64,000 nt of DNA from Polaribacter aestuariivivens (GTDB taxonomy: Bacteria; Bacteroidota; Bacteroidia; Flavobacteriales; Flavobacteriaceae). Below, in pieces: positions 17,507 to 26,528 of the stretch. The notes under the pieces were generated by a model that saw nothing but the letters and a program-made list of their open reading frames with translations, did not search any database and had not been told where the DNA came from. The position numbers and the translations under genes were made by a program. Position 1 is the first letter of the stretch. Each line of letters begins with the position of its first letter. Location of the stretch: positions 434,001 to 498,000 of the forward strand of contig NZ_VANR01000002.1 in assembly GCF_005885675.1 (NCBI RefSeq), given 5' to 3'.

Positions 17507-20299
17507 ATGAAGACAGATATTTCTCGAGTAAATCCTAAAGAAAACATTATCATAAAAGGTGCAAAACTGCACAATTTAAAAAATATTGATGTTGTTATTC
17601 CAAGAAATAAATTAGTTGTAATTACAGGACTTTCTGGTTCTGGTAAATCTTCTTTGGCTTTTGATACCTTATATGCAGAAGGCCAAAGACGTTATGTAGA
17701 GAGTTTAAGTTCTTATGCACGTCAGTTTTTAGGAAAATTAGACAAACCAAAGGTAGATTATATAAAAGGTATTGCTCCAGCAATTGCCATTGAGCAAAAA
17801 GTAAACTCTACAAATCCACGTTCAACAGTTGGAACATCAACAGAAATTTACGATTATATAAAATTGTTATTTGCTAGAATTGGTAAAACCTACTCTCCTA
17901 TTTCTGGTAATGAAGTTAAAAAAGATACGGTTGCAGATGTAGTTAATTTTGTAAAAAAGTTTGAAGAAAAAACCAAACTTTTACTACTTGCTCCAATTGT
18001 AATTGATGAAAACAGAGATTTAAAAACTGTTTTACAAGTTTTAGAACAACAAGGTTATGCTCGTTTAAAATGGAATGATAAAGTGCATAGAATTGCCGAT
18101 TTTCCTCAGAAAGATTTTAAAAATGAGCCATTATATTTAGTGGTTGATAGAATTGTAACCAAAGACGATGAAGATTTTTACAATAGATTAGCAGATGCTA
18201 TTCAAACTGCTTTTTTTGAAGGAAAAGGAGTTTGCTTTATTGAAAATTTAGCAGACAATAACGTTTCAGAATTCAGTAATAAATTCGATTTAGACGAAAT
18301 GTCTTTCTTAGAACCCAATACACATTTATTTAGTTTTAACAATCCTTATGGGGCTTGCCCTACTTGCGAAGGTTATGGAAACGTTATTGGAATTGATGAA
18401 GATTTGGTGATTCCAAATACAGGCTTATCCATTATGGAAGATGCTATTTTTCCATTTAAAACTCCTTCGTTTATTCATTATAAAGAAAATTTGATTGATG
18501 TTGCTTATAAATTTGATATTCCTGTTCATAAACCTTGGTTTCAACTAACAGAAAAACAAAAGGAATTAGTTTGGAGTGGAAATAAATCTTTCAACGGAAT
18601 TCAGCATTTTTTTACTGCTTTAGAAGAAAAAAGTTATAAAATTCAGAATCGTGTAATGCTTTCACGTTACCGAGGAAAAACAAAATGTACCACTTGCTAT
18701 GGCAAACGTTTACGTAAAGAAGCCAATTATGTAAAAATAAATGATAAAAATATTTCTGATTTAGTAGCTCTACCTTTAGATGAATTGGCAGTTTTCTTCA
18801 AAAAAATAACCTTAAACAAATACGAAGAAAAAATTGGAAAACGTTTGTTGACAGAAATAAATAACAGAATACAATTTTTAACAGATGTTGGTTTAAATTA
18901 TTTAACCATTAACAGAACTTCCAACACACTTTCTGGAGGAGAGAGCCAGCGTATTAATTTAGCAACTTCTTTAGGAAGTTCTTTAGTAGGCTCTATGTAT
19001 ATTTTAGATGAGCCAAGTATTGGCTTGCACCCAAAAGATACTGAAAGGTTAATTGGAGTATTAAAAAATTTACGAGATTTAGGGAACACAGTTGTTGTTG
19101 TAGAACATGATGAAGACATCATGAAAGAAGCAGATTATATTATAGATATTGGACCTGAAGCAGGTACTTATGGTGGAAATGTAGTTGCTGAAGGTAATTT
19201 TGAAAAAATCTTACAATCTAACTCATTAACTGCAAAATATTTAAATGATGAATTTAGAATTGAAGTTCCTACAAAACGTAGAAAACCAAAGAATAAAATA
19301 CAAGTTATTGGAGCAAGAGAACACAATTTACAAAATATAGATGTTACGTTTCCATTAAATTGTTTATCCGTAATTACAGGAGTTTCTGGTTCAGGAAAAA
19401 GCACATTGGTTAAAAAAATATTGTATCCAACAATGCAAAAAAAGCTAGTTGGCTATGGTGATAAAATTGGACAACATACAGAGGTAAAAGGAGATTTTGA
19501 AACTTTAAAACACGTCGAATTTATCGATCAAAACCCTATTGGACGTTCTTCTCGTTCCAATCCAGTAACTTATATTAAGGCTTATGATGATATTCGTTCA
19601 CTTTTTTCAAATCAAAAATTATCAAAAATAAGAAACTATAAACCCAAACATTTTTCTTTTAATGTAGAAGGTGGACGTTGTGAAACCTGTAAAGGTGAAG
19701 GTGAAGTTACTATAGAAATGCAATTTATGGCAGATGTACATTTAGAATGTGATGTATGTAATGGTAAACGTTTTAAAAAAGAAGTTTTAGAAGTAAAATT
19801 TGATGGAAAATCAATTAACGATATTTTAAATTTAACAATTGACGACGCTGTAGCATTTTTCTCAGAAAACTTAGTTACTAAAATTGCTAGTAAATTAAAG
19901 CCTTTACAAGATGTTGGTTTGGGTTATGTACAATTGGGGCAGTCTTCGTCTACACTTTCTGGTGGAGAAGCACAAAGAATTAAATTAGCATCGTTTTTAG
20001 TAAAAGGAAACACTAAAGACAAAGCCTTGTTTATTTTTGATGAACCTACTACAGGTTTGCATTTTCATGATATTAAAAAATTATTAAAATCTTTTAATGC
20101 CTTAATTGAACGCGGACATTCTATTGTAGTTATTGAGCACAATATAGAACTCATTAAATGTGCAGATTATATTATAGATTTAGGTTTAGAAGGTGGTAAA
20201 AATGGTGGAAAATTGATTTTTCAAGGAACCCCAGAAGAATTAGCAAGAAATAAAGAATCATATACTGCCAAATATTTAGCTGAGAAACTGGTGTTTTAA
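17507..20299 (+). CDS. uvrA: UvrABC excinuclease ATPase subunit A
   Basis: 930 residues, the family's usual length. Two ABC ATPase halves, each with a Walker A (GLSGSGKSSLAF near residue 41; GVSGSGKSTLVKK near 627) and a signature motif (LSGGESQRINLA; LSGGEAQRIKLA) followed by a Walker B (YILDEPSIGLHP; FIFDEPTTGLHF). Zinc-binding cysteine pairs are intact (CPTCEGYG, CTTCYGKR; CETCKGEGE, CDVCNGKRF). UvrA dimers scan DNA for helix-distorting damage and load UvrB in nucleotide-excision repair. The ATG at 17507 gives the normal N-terminus (IIIKGAKLHNLKNI). The gene is followed after 18 bp by an unrelated membrane protein, probably read through. Confidence 0.98.
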   Translation: MKTDISRVNPKENIIIKGAKLHNLKNIDVVIPRNKLVVITGLSGSGKSSLAFDTLYAEGQRRYVESLSSYARQFLGKLDKPKVDYIKGIAPAIAIEQKVNSTNPRSTVGTSTEIYDYIKLLFARIGKTYSPISGNEVKKDTVADVVNFVKKFEEKTKLLLLAPIVIDENRDLKTVLQVLEQQGYARLKWNDKVHRIADFPQKDFKNEPLYLVVDRIVTKDDEDFYNRLADAIQTAFFEGKGVCFIENLADNNVSEFSNKFDLDEMSFLEPNTHLFSFNNPYGACPTCEGYGNVIGIDEDLVIPNTGLSIMEDAIFPFKTPSFIHYKENLIDVAYKFDIPVHKPWFQLTEKQKELVWSGNKSFNGIQHFFTALEEKSYKIQNRVMLSRYRGKTKCTTCYGKRLRKEANYVKINDKNISDLVALPLDELAVFFKKITLNKYEEKIGKRLLTEINNRIQFLTDVGLNYLTINRTSNTLSGGESQRINLATSLGSSLVGSMYILDEPSIGLHPKDTERLIGVLKNLRDLGNTVVVVEHDEDIMKEADYIIDIGPEAGTYGGNVVAEGNFEKILQSNSLTAKYLNDEFRIEVPTKRRKPKNKIQVIGAREHNLQNIDVTFPLNCLSVITGVSGSGKSTLVKKILYPTMQKKLVGYGDKIGQHTEVKGDFETLKHVEFIDQNPIGRSSRSNPVTYIKAYDDIRSLFSNQKLSKIRNYKPKHFSFNVEGGRCETCKGEGEVTIEMQFMADVHLECDVCNGKRFKKEVLEVKFDGKSINDILNLTIDDAVAFFSENLVTKIASKLKPLQDVGLGYVQLGQSSSTLSGGEAQRIKLASFLVKGNTKDKALFIFDEPTTGLHFHDIKKLLKSFNALIERGHSIVVIEHNIELIKCADYIIDLGLEGGKNGGKLIFQGTPEELARNKESYTAKYLAEKLVF

Positions 20300-20317
20300 A
20301 ATTATAATTTCATTTTT

Positions 20318-21436
20318 ATGATTGAAAAAATAACAAACTTAACAGACAAACAAAAAGTGAATTACGTAAGAATTTTAGCAATTCTTGCAGTTTTGGTGTT
20401 AATGATTTATGCGCCAAAATTATGGATAACCACAAAAGTTTTTCCAGTAATCCCACTATTTGATTGGTTACCAATTCCAATAAATCCTGTTGATTATATT
20501 TTAGCTGGTTTTTTCTTTTTCATTCAAGTTTTGTACATTTTTCAAAATAAAAGATGGCAAGGTTGGACTATTGTTTTACTCTATTTATATTTAGCTCTGG
20601 TAGATCAAAATAGACTTCAACCCTACTTCTACCAAAGTTTTTTAACCATATTAGCTATTGAAATTTTTCCAAAAAACACAAATTACAGAAAAGTTTTATA
20701 TACAGTAATTCTCATATTTTTTGCAACCTACTTTTGGAGTGGAATTCAAAAAGTAAACGAAGCCTTTTATGTGCAATGGCTAAGTGCTTTAAATAAACAT
20801 TTTAGTTTTTTACCTCAATGGTTTTTAGTAGGCTTTACTTATGCAGTACCTTGGCTAGAAGCTTTAATGGGTGTTTTGTTGCTATTTAATAAAACTAGAA
20901 AATTTGGTGTTCTTTTTATTTTATCTATGCACGCAATCATTACCTTTTTACTATTTTATTTAGGTTATGGTTATAATGTTGTGCCTTGGAATATTCAAAA
21001 TATGTTTTCTGTAATCATTATCTTTTGGACCTTAAAAACAACGAATGCTTTGGAGTTTTTTTTAAAGTTTTTCAACAAGCAAAAAATTGCAATTTTAATT
21101 TTTACCATTTTTCTACCTTTAGCAAATAACTTAACGGGTTTTTATGACAGTTTACTTTCTTTTCATTTTTTTACTGCAGATTTAAACTATTACAATGTTT
21201 ATTTAAATGAAGAATTGGAAGAAAATTTACCAGAACACATTCAAAATTTTTACAGATACAACAACGGAAAAGCATTTATAAATATGAATGAATGGGCACA
21301 ATATGATAATAAAGTATTGTTTTATCCAGAAGATAGAATCATTAATTTTATGGATGTGTATTTACGTTCTTTCGCAAAAAATCCTAATGAAAAAGGATTA
21401 ACAGAATTGGTAGTTTATAATCATGAAAATGAATAA
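20318..21436 (+). CDS. Polytopic membrane protein of unknown function
   Basis: 372 residues. About eight to nine hydrophobic segments lie between residues 20 and 280 (IPINPVDYILAGFFFFIQVL, SFLTILAIEIFP, VLFILSMHAIITFLLFYL, IAILIFTIFLPLANN), followed by a soluble ~90-residue C-terminal tail. Polar motifs in membrane context include FWSGIQKVNEAFYVQWL and VPWNIQNMFS. The overall look (Trp-Gln-rich loops, WSGIxKxN) recalls HTTM/DoxX-like proteins, but I cannot assign it. It starts 18 bp after uvrA, so co-transcription is likely; the functional link is unclear. Confidence 0.8.
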   Translation: MIEKITNLTDKQKVNYVRILAILAVLVLMIYAPKLWITTKVFPVIPLFDWLPIPINPVDYILAGFFFFIQVLYIFQNKRWQGWTIVLLYLYLALVDQNRLQPYFYQSFLTILAIEIFPKNTNYRKVLYTVILIFFATYFWSGIQKVNEAFYVQWLSALNKHFSFLPQWFLVGFTYAVPWLEALMGVLLLFNKTRKFGVLFILSMHAIITFLLFYLGYGYNVVPWNIQNMFSVIIIFWTLKTTNALEFFLKFFNKQKIAILIFTIFLPLANNLTGFYDSLLSFHFFTADLNYYNVYLNEELEENLPEHIQNFYRYNNGKAFINMNEWAQYDNKVLFYPEDRIINFMDVYLRSFAKNPNEKGLTELVVYNHENE

Positions 21437-21474
21437 AAATTCATTAAAATTATTTTAGAATATACTGTTTTAAC

Positions 21475-21507
21475 ACGAATTCTAAATTAAACTTTACGAA
21501 TTCTAAA
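21475..21507. promoter_or_regulatory. 12-bp direct repeat with 21-bp period, candidate LytTR operator
   Basis: ACGAATTCTAAA occurs at 21475-21486 and again, identical, at 21496-21507, a spacing of two helical turns. Paired 9-bp direct repeats separated by 12-13 bp are the classic binding layout of LytTR-domain regulators. A LytTR response regulator is encoded at 24799, and this repeat sits 69 bp before the lipoprotein start at 21576. The bases do not match the AgrA/VirR consensus, so the assignment rests on geometry and position. Confidence 0.45.
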
Positions 21508-21575
21508 ACAGCCAAAATTAAGCCTTACTTCTACGCTACTTTTACGGTATAATAACCTTTAAAAAAGTAGAAATC

Positions 21576-22667
21576 ATGAAAACATTATTAAAAAAATCAG
21601 CAATTTTATTTTCTTTTATAATCGCATTAACACTTTGTTTACAGTGTGATAATCCTGAATCAAAAAAAGAAAGCAACACAAAAGTTATTGCAGAAAACAG
21701 CACACCCATTTCTGAAGAAGTTAAAGAAATCGTTTATCAAAAACCTATTGTTTTTATAGCAGGTTTTGATAAAGGAAATGAAACCTTTTATTCTACAGCT
21801 AGAAAATATTTTAAGGAAAAAGGATTAAAAGTGGTGGATGGTCAATATTCTTTAGAAGAAATTATTCTTTGGTTAAACGAAAATGGAAAACAACATCCTT
21901 ATAGCGAAATTCATATTGTAAATAAGAGCAACCCTTATAAAGGTATGAACTTAGAAACTGTTGTAAGAGGTGATAAAATTAACGCACAAACTTTAAGGAG
22001 AACAATAACTCAAGGTACGCTTCCAAAATTAAGAAACGTTGTAAACAGTAATTCTAAAATTATTTTTCACGCTTCTGGGTTAATTGAAAATAACGATTTA
22101 ATCAACACTTTAAAAGATGCTTTTCACGCAAAAGAAAACCCGAAAGTAATTGCATCTCCATATCACACTATTTTTGGCGGAAAATTTTCTAATCATTATT
22201 TAGCAAAACCATACTACGTATTTTACCCTACTGCAAACTCACCAGGGAAAATGGACTTATCAAAAGAAATTGCAAAAAAATACCCAGAAGAAACAGAAAT
22301 AGATTGGTATGATGCATTAAATAATGAAGAAGAAAGATATGTTGGTGAAGCTTACACAACACAATTTACAATACCTATTCTTTGGGAGTTTGATTTTCAT
22401 AATACAGATAATGAAATGCCAAAATTTACTTCACAAGATCAAGTTATGGATTGGATTGACGCTCATGATGAATTAACTGCTGAATTAAAAAAACTAAAAG
22501 TTCCTGTAGATAAGTTTAGATGGAATTGGACTACTAAAAACAGCAAATTAATTATTAGAGGTAGAACTTCTGGCTTGTGTGTTTTAAAGCCTTTAGTAAA
22601 ACCTTATGGTGATTTAAAACATATAAAACCAGATACAAATAACAAACGTTTGTACGGTATGAAATAG
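21576..22667 (+). CDS. Predicted lipoprotein, family not recognised
   Basis: 363 residues. The N-terminus is a signal peptide ending in LCLQC (Cys24), followed by a Ser/Lys/Glu-rich linker to about residue 50. The mature domain begins with PIVFIAGFDKGNETFYSTAR and shows alternating strands and helices (GLKVVDGQYSLEEIILWLNE, SEIHIVNKSN, SKIIFHASGLIENND), suggesting an alpha/beta fold. Two Trp-rich stretches follow near the end (ILWEFDFHNTDN, FRWNWTTKNSKLIIRG). I recognise no catalytic motif. It stands alone between a direct-repeat element and a strong terminator, directly before a LytS/LytTR pair, so it may be a regulated target of that pair. It is well formed, with no sign of decay. Confidence 0.82.
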   Translation: MKTLLKKSAILFSFIIALTLCLQCDNPESKKESNTKVIAENSTPISEEVKEIVYQKPIVFIAGFDKGNETFYSTARKYFKEKGLKVVDGQYSLEEIILWLNENGKQHPYSEIHIVNKSNPYKGMNLETVVRGDKINAQTLRRTITQGTLPKLRNVVNSNSKIIFHASGLIENNDLINTLKDAFHAKENPKVIASPYHTIFGGKFSNHYLAKPYYVFYPTANSPGKMDLSKEIAKKYPEETEIDWYDALNNEEERYVGEAYTTQFTIPILWEFDFHNTDNEMPKFTSQDQVMDWIDAHDELTAELKKLKVPVDKFRWNWTTKNSKLIIRGRTSGLCVLKPLVKPYGDLKHIKPDTNNKRLYGMK

Positions 22668-22693
22668 TAAATGGAATGGAAATTGTGAGTACC

Positions 22694-22736
22694 AAAACGT
22701 CATTACATCAAATAAAGAATGGTGTAATGACGTTTT
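22694..22736 (+). terminator. Intrinsic terminator after the 21576 lipoprotein gene
   Basis: Long hairpin: AAAACGTCATTACATCA pairs with TGGTGTAATGACGTTTT (17 bp, one G-T pair) around a 9-nt loop. It isolates the lipoprotein gene from the kinase at 22756. Confidence 0.8.
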
Positions 22737-22755
22737 AATTAGTAAGTTTGTTACA

Positions 22756-24798
22756 ATGAAAATAAGTCAATCATTTTTTTTATCAACCTCTTATTACTGT
22801 ACTAAAGTGATTAAAATTTTCACTCTAGTTTTTCTATTATTACTGATTAATTTTTCAAATGCTCAAGAAAATAGTTTTGAAAAAATAGTGGCTTTTAAAA
22901 ACTTTAAAAACCATACAATTACAGCTATTGATCAAGATACATATTATCATATTTGGTTCGCTACAAATAAAACATTGCTAAAGTTTGATGGAGAAGAATT
23001 AAAAAAAAATGATTTTAAAATTGGAGAATCATCTGAAAACATACAAACCATTTTTACTAAAGGTGATTCAATATTCATAGGAAAAAATAAAAATTTACAC
23101 TTAAAAACACACAATCAATTATTAACCTTTAATGCTAAAAGTGTAAACAAAATATTTGAATTTAAAGATGAAATATTTGTTGGTTCTAACCAGGGTTTAC
23201 TTCATTTTAGGCAAAACTATCTACAACCTTTAAAAACAACCTATAACTTAGATTTTTCTGTTATAAACGATATCATCTATTACAATAAAAATTTTATAGT
23301 AGCATCTAATAGCGGACTGTGGATTTTAGACGATTTAATAAATCCGAAACAAATAAATACTGTTAGTAAAGGCAATTATTCATCATTATTAAAAGTAAAT
23401 GAAAAACTTTATGTACTTAAAAATAATTCAATAATTCAAAAACTAAACAATAATGAACTTGAAAATATATATTCAAAAAATAATATTTCTTCTATTTTGT
23501 TAATTGAAAATAAAATTTATGCTACATCAGAAAACGAAGGAATTGACATTTTTAATGCAAATAGTTTTATTTTTGAAAAAAGACTTAATAAATACAACAG
23601 CAATTTAAATTCAAACAGAATAAATGCTGTGTTTGAAGATGCTGAACAAAATATTTTTATTGCTACTGAAGGTGGGTTATTTATCAAAAAAAATAAATCA
23701 CCCACTAAAAAAGCACCATTACAAATAGTAGATTTTACAGTAAATTATATTTCTATAGATTCCATAAATACTAATTCATATAACAAGATTTTACAGTTAA
23801 ATGCAAATGAAAATAACATTTCTTTTTTGTTAGAAAGTATATCTATTAGTCATCCAAAAAGTATAGAATTTAGATATAAATTAGGGGATACATTTTCTCC
23901 ATGGAGTTCTAATAAACAAGTAAATTTTGCAAGTTTAAAACCTGGTAAATATAATTTTATAGCTGAGTCTCGTTTTAAAAATAGTACTAAAACTACTAAA
24001 AAAGAATTTTCATTTTTTATTGCTACTCCTTTTTACAAAAAAGTATGGTTTTTAATTTTTTGTGCAGTTCTTTTATGTTTAATTTTAGCTGGAACTGTAG
24101 AAATTTATATTAGAAAAATAAATAAGAAAAACCAGCAAAAAGTGGCTGCTTTAAAACTGGAAAACCATTTGCTTTCATTAGAGCAAAAAGCTTTGCAATT
24201 GCAAATGAATCCACATTTTATTTTCAATGTTTTAAACGGAATAAAAGCTTTAGGAAATTCAGATAATAAAACAACGCTAAACAAAACAATCTCTAATTTC
24301 TCGATACTTTTAAGAAGTGTTTTAAATAATTCGAGGTTAGAAGAAATTAGTTTAAAAGAAGAAATTACAACATTAAATACATATCTTGAACTAGAGCAAC
24401 AAATGAGTTCTAAATTGTTTCAATTTTCAATAGAAACCAAGTTAAATAATATTGATACAGATGAAATTTTAATTCCACCAATGTTGGTACAACCTTTTGT
24501 TGAAAATGCTGTAAAACATGGTATTTCTCAAGTTTCTAATCAAGGTAAAATCAATATCATTTTTGAAGTAAAAAACCAATTTTTAAAATGTTCTGTGATA
24601 GATAATGGTGTTGGAATATATCAATCACAAAAAAGAAAAGTCAATAATAAACACAAATCTATTGCTGTAAAAGTAACAAAAGAAAGAATTGAAAACATTT
24701 CTAAACACAGCGCTTTTACTATGGAAGAAATTAAAGATAATAATGATGTTAAAGGAACTAAAATTTGGTTTAAAATTCCTCTAAAAACCGATTATTAA
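22756..24798 (+). CDS. LytS-type sensor histidine kinase with beta-propeller sensor
   Basis: 680 residues. The N-terminus carries a signal/anchor, then a periplasmic part with degenerate two-component-regulator propeller repeats (HIWFATNKTLLKFDG, NQGLLHFRQNY, NSGLWILDD, NIFIATEGGLFI) and a Y_Y_Y-type domain (FRYKLGDTFSPWS, LKPGKYNFIAES). A single membrane segment lies near residues 428-448 (VWFLIFCAVLLCLILAGTV). The cytoplasmic His_kinase domain has LQMNPHFIFNVLNGIKAL with His487, and the ATPase part PPMLVQPFVENAVKHG. The propeller-Y_Y_Y-LytS layout is common in Bacteroidota sensors. Its stop is immediately followed by the LytTR regulator start, so the two are an operon. Confidence 0.93.
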   Translation: MKISQSFFLSTSYYCTKVIKIFTLVFLLLLINFSNAQENSFEKIVAFKNFKNHTITAIDQDTYYHIWFATNKTLLKFDGEELKKNDFKIGESSENIQTIFTKGDSIFIGKNKNLHLKTHNQLLTFNAKSVNKIFEFKDEIFVGSNQGLLHFRQNYLQPLKTTYNLDFSVINDIIYYNKNFIVASNSGLWILDDLINPKQINTVSKGNYSSLLKVNEKLYVLKNNSIIQKLNNNELENIYSKNNISSILLIENKIYATSENEGIDIFNANSFIFEKRLNKYNSNLNSNRINAVFEDAEQNIFIATEGGLFIKKNKSPTKKAPLQIVDFTVNYISIDSINTNSYNKILQLNANENNISFLLESISISHPKSIEFRYKLGDTFSPWSSNKQVNFASLKPGKYNFIAESRFKNSTKTTKKEFSFFIATPFYKKVWFLIFCAVLLCLILAGTVEIYIRKINKKNQQKVAALKLENHLLSLEQKALQLQMNPHFIFNVLNGIKALGNSDNKTTLNKTISNFSILLRSVLNNSRLEEISLKEEITTLNTYLELEQQMSSKLFQFSIETKLNNIDTDEILIPPMLVQPFVENAVKHGISQVSNQGKINIIFEVKNQFLKCSVIDNGVGIYQSQKRKVNNKHKSIAVKVTKERIENISKHSAFTMEEIKDNNDVKGTKIWFKIPLKTDY

Positions 24799-25548
24799 AT
24801 GAAAAAAACAACAGCAATTTTAGTGGAAGATAATTCCTTAGCCTTAGAAATGCTATATAATGATATTACAAATAATCATCAAGAAATTGAGATTATTGAT
24901 ACTGCAAAATCGGTTGTTGAAGCAGCAAAAATTTTACGTAAAAAAGAACCAGAAATTCTTTTTTTAGACATTATGTTAGGAGATGGAACAGGGTTTGATA
25001 TTTTAGAAATTTTTCCAAATTTAAAATCTAAAATAATTTTTGTGACTGCAAGTGATGCACATGCAATCAGAGCTTTTAAATTTTCAGCTATCGATTATAT
25101 TTTAAAACCATATTCAGATACAGATTTAAACAACGCCATTGAGAAAGCCCAACAACAATTACAACCAGAAAATGAGCAATTAAATGTTTTAAAGCAAGCT
25201 ATTATAACTCCAAGTAGCAAATTAGAAAAAATATCATTACATACTTCTGAAAAAATAATTGTAGTAAATATTGGTGATATTATTCGTTGTAAATCAGATA
25301 ATAACTACACTACTTTTTATTTTAATAATGGCTCAAAAATATTGGTATCTAAAACTTTAAAGTTTTATTCGGATTTACTTAAAGAAGTTGGTTTTGTAAG
25401 AGTACATCAAAGTCATTTAATAAACACGAAATATATTAAAGAGTTTATAAAATCTGATGGTGGTTATTTAATACTTACGGATAATTCAAACATACCAGTT
25501 TCAGTAAGAAAAAGAGGCGAAGTTTTAGAAATATTGAATTCTTATTAA
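24799..25548 (+). CDS. LytTR-family response regulator
   Basis: 249 residues. Receiver domain: acidic VEDNS at residues 9-13, phosphoacceptor Asp57 (ILFLDIMLGDG), conserved Thr/Ser in FVTASDAHA and Lys in DYILKPYSD. The C-terminal ~100 residues are a LytTR DNA-binding domain (IIRCKSDNNYTTFYF, RVHQSHLINTKYIKEF, IPVSVRKRG). It starts directly after the kinase stop codon with no gap. LytTR proteins bind paired direct repeats; a candidate pair lies at 21475-21507, 3.3 kb upstream. Confidence 0.95.
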   Translation: MKKTTAILVEDNSLALEMLYNDITNNHQEIEIIDTAKSVVEAAKILRKKEPEILFLDIMLGDGTGFDILEIFPNLKSKIIFVTASDAHAIRAFKFSAIDYILKPYSDTDLNNAIEKAQQQLQPENEQLNVLKQAIITPSSKLEKISLHTSEKIIVVNIGDIIRCKSDNNYTTFYFNNGSKILVSKTLKFYSDLLKEVGFVRVHQSHLINTKYIKEFIKSDGGYLILTDNSNIPVSVRKRGEVLEILNSY

Positions 25549-25569
25549 ACATTATTTATAAAACAAAAA

Positions 25570-25597
25570 AATCCTTCTCAAACTGAGAAGGATTTTA
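25570..25597. terminator. Bidirectional terminator between the LytTR gene and tRNA-His
   Basis: Hairpin ATCCTTCTCA/TGAGAAGGAT with a 3-nt loop, with a T run on the plus strand and a T run on the minus strand (A-rich left flank). It serves the convergent response-regulator and tRNA transcripts. Confidence 0.85.
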
Positions 25598-25602
25598 TTT
25601 TG

Positions 25603-25677
25603 GGTGGAAGACGGGACTCGAACCCGCGACACTCGGTACCACAAACCGATACTCTAACCAACTGAGCTACAACCACC
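25603..25677 (-). tRNA. tRNA-His (anticodon GTG)
   Basis: On the minus strand the cloverleaf reads: acceptor GTGGTTG, D arm GCTC/GAGT, anticodon stem TCGGT/ACCGA around loop TTGTGGT (anticodon GTG), variable GTGTC, T arm GCGGG/CCCGT around TTCGAGT, and 3' acceptor CTTCCAC plus C73. A G precedes the acceptor (25677), giving the extra G-1 opposite C73 that marks tRNA-His. The 3' CCA is not encoded (CCAA follows C72). Acceptor positions 5-68 and 6-67 are T/T mismatches. Confidence 0.95.
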
Positions 25678-25731
25678 ATATAATTGCGGGTGCAAATATA
25701 AATATTTTTTCTATTTTAAAACAATATTTTT

Positions 25732-26448
25732 TTAAATTAATTTGTCTAAATTTTCTACAGCTACGTAACGTTCTGTGGTAAAACCTTCTGCATACTCCAC
25801 TCCTATTAACCTTCCTAAATCTCTAGATCTATAATTTATACTATCAATAAAATTTTTACTGGTAATTGGTGTTTCTGGTTCGTTGCTTTTTGGATCATAA
25901 AATTGTGTTTTATATGCTAAAACTGCTTCCGTTTTTTTATCAATAAATCCAGTTATATCTACAACAAAATTTGGTTCTATGTTTTTCCATTGTATGTAAT
26001 GGTATACTTTATTTGGCCTCCATTTTTCTTGTTGTTTTCCTTCTAGTTCCGTTTCAATTTTCATTAAACCACTTAAAAAACAAGCATCAGAAACCAGTTT
26101 GCTTCCTTTTCCATGATCAATATGTCTATCATCAATAGCATTACACAAAACAATTTCTGGTTGGTATTTACGAATCATTTTAATAATTTCTATTTGATGT
26201 TTTTTGTCATTTGTAAAAAAACCGTCTGCAAAAGCCAAATTCTCTCGTACGGAAACTCCTAATATTTTTGCTGCGTTTTGAGCTTCTACATCACGAATTT
26301 CTGCAGAACCACGAGTACCTAATTCTCCTCTTGTTAAATCTACAATTCCAACTTTTTTCCCTAAAGAAACTTCTTTGGCAATTGTTGCACCACAACCTAA
26401 TTCAACATCATCTGGATGTGCACCAAAAGCTAATATATCTAATTTCAT
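25732..26448 (-). CDS. bshB1: Bacillithiol biosynthesis deacetylase BshB1
   Basis: 238 residues of the PIG-L/LmbE zinc deacetylase family. The metal/catalytic motif is AHPDDVELG (His11, Asp13, Asp14), with a second zinc motif DRHIDHGKG. LTRGELGTRGSAEIRDVEAQ-type sequence is characteristic of BshB1. It removes the acetyl group from GlcNAc-malate to give GlcN-malate, the second step of bacillithiol synthesis in the cytoplasm. It lies downstream of a trans-sulfuration enzyme on the same strand, separated by 80 bp containing a palindromic repeat, which hints at a thiol-metabolism grouping. Confidence 0.95.
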   Translation of the reverse strand: MKLDILAFGAHPDDVELGCGATIAKEVSLGKKVGIVDLTRGELGTRGSAEIRDVEAQNAAKILGVSVRENLAFADGFFTNDKKHQIEIIKMIRKYQPEIVLCNAIDDRHIDHGKGSKLVSDACFLSGLMKIETELEGKQQEKWRPNKVYHYIQWKNIEPNFVVDITGFIDKKTEAVLAYKTQFYDPKSNEPETPITSKNFIDSINYRSRDLGRLIGVEYAEGFTTERYVAVENLDKLI

Positions 26449-26461
26449 AATTATTCTATTT

Positions 26462-26520
26462 TGTCAGGTCGAGCGCAGTCGAGACCTCTTAATAACCTCT
26501 CGACTGCGCTCGAGGAGACA
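26462..26520. repeat. GC-rich REP-like inverted repeat
   Basis: Two 23-nt arms (26462-26484 and 26498-26520) pair at 20 of 23 positions; the core TCTCGACTGCGCTCGA is perfect. It is far more GC-rich than its surroundings and lies in the gap between two genes. I know this core as a widespread intergenic palindrome in flavobacterial genomes; only one copy is in this window. Confidence 0.8.
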
Positions 26521-26528
26521 ATCGTTAT

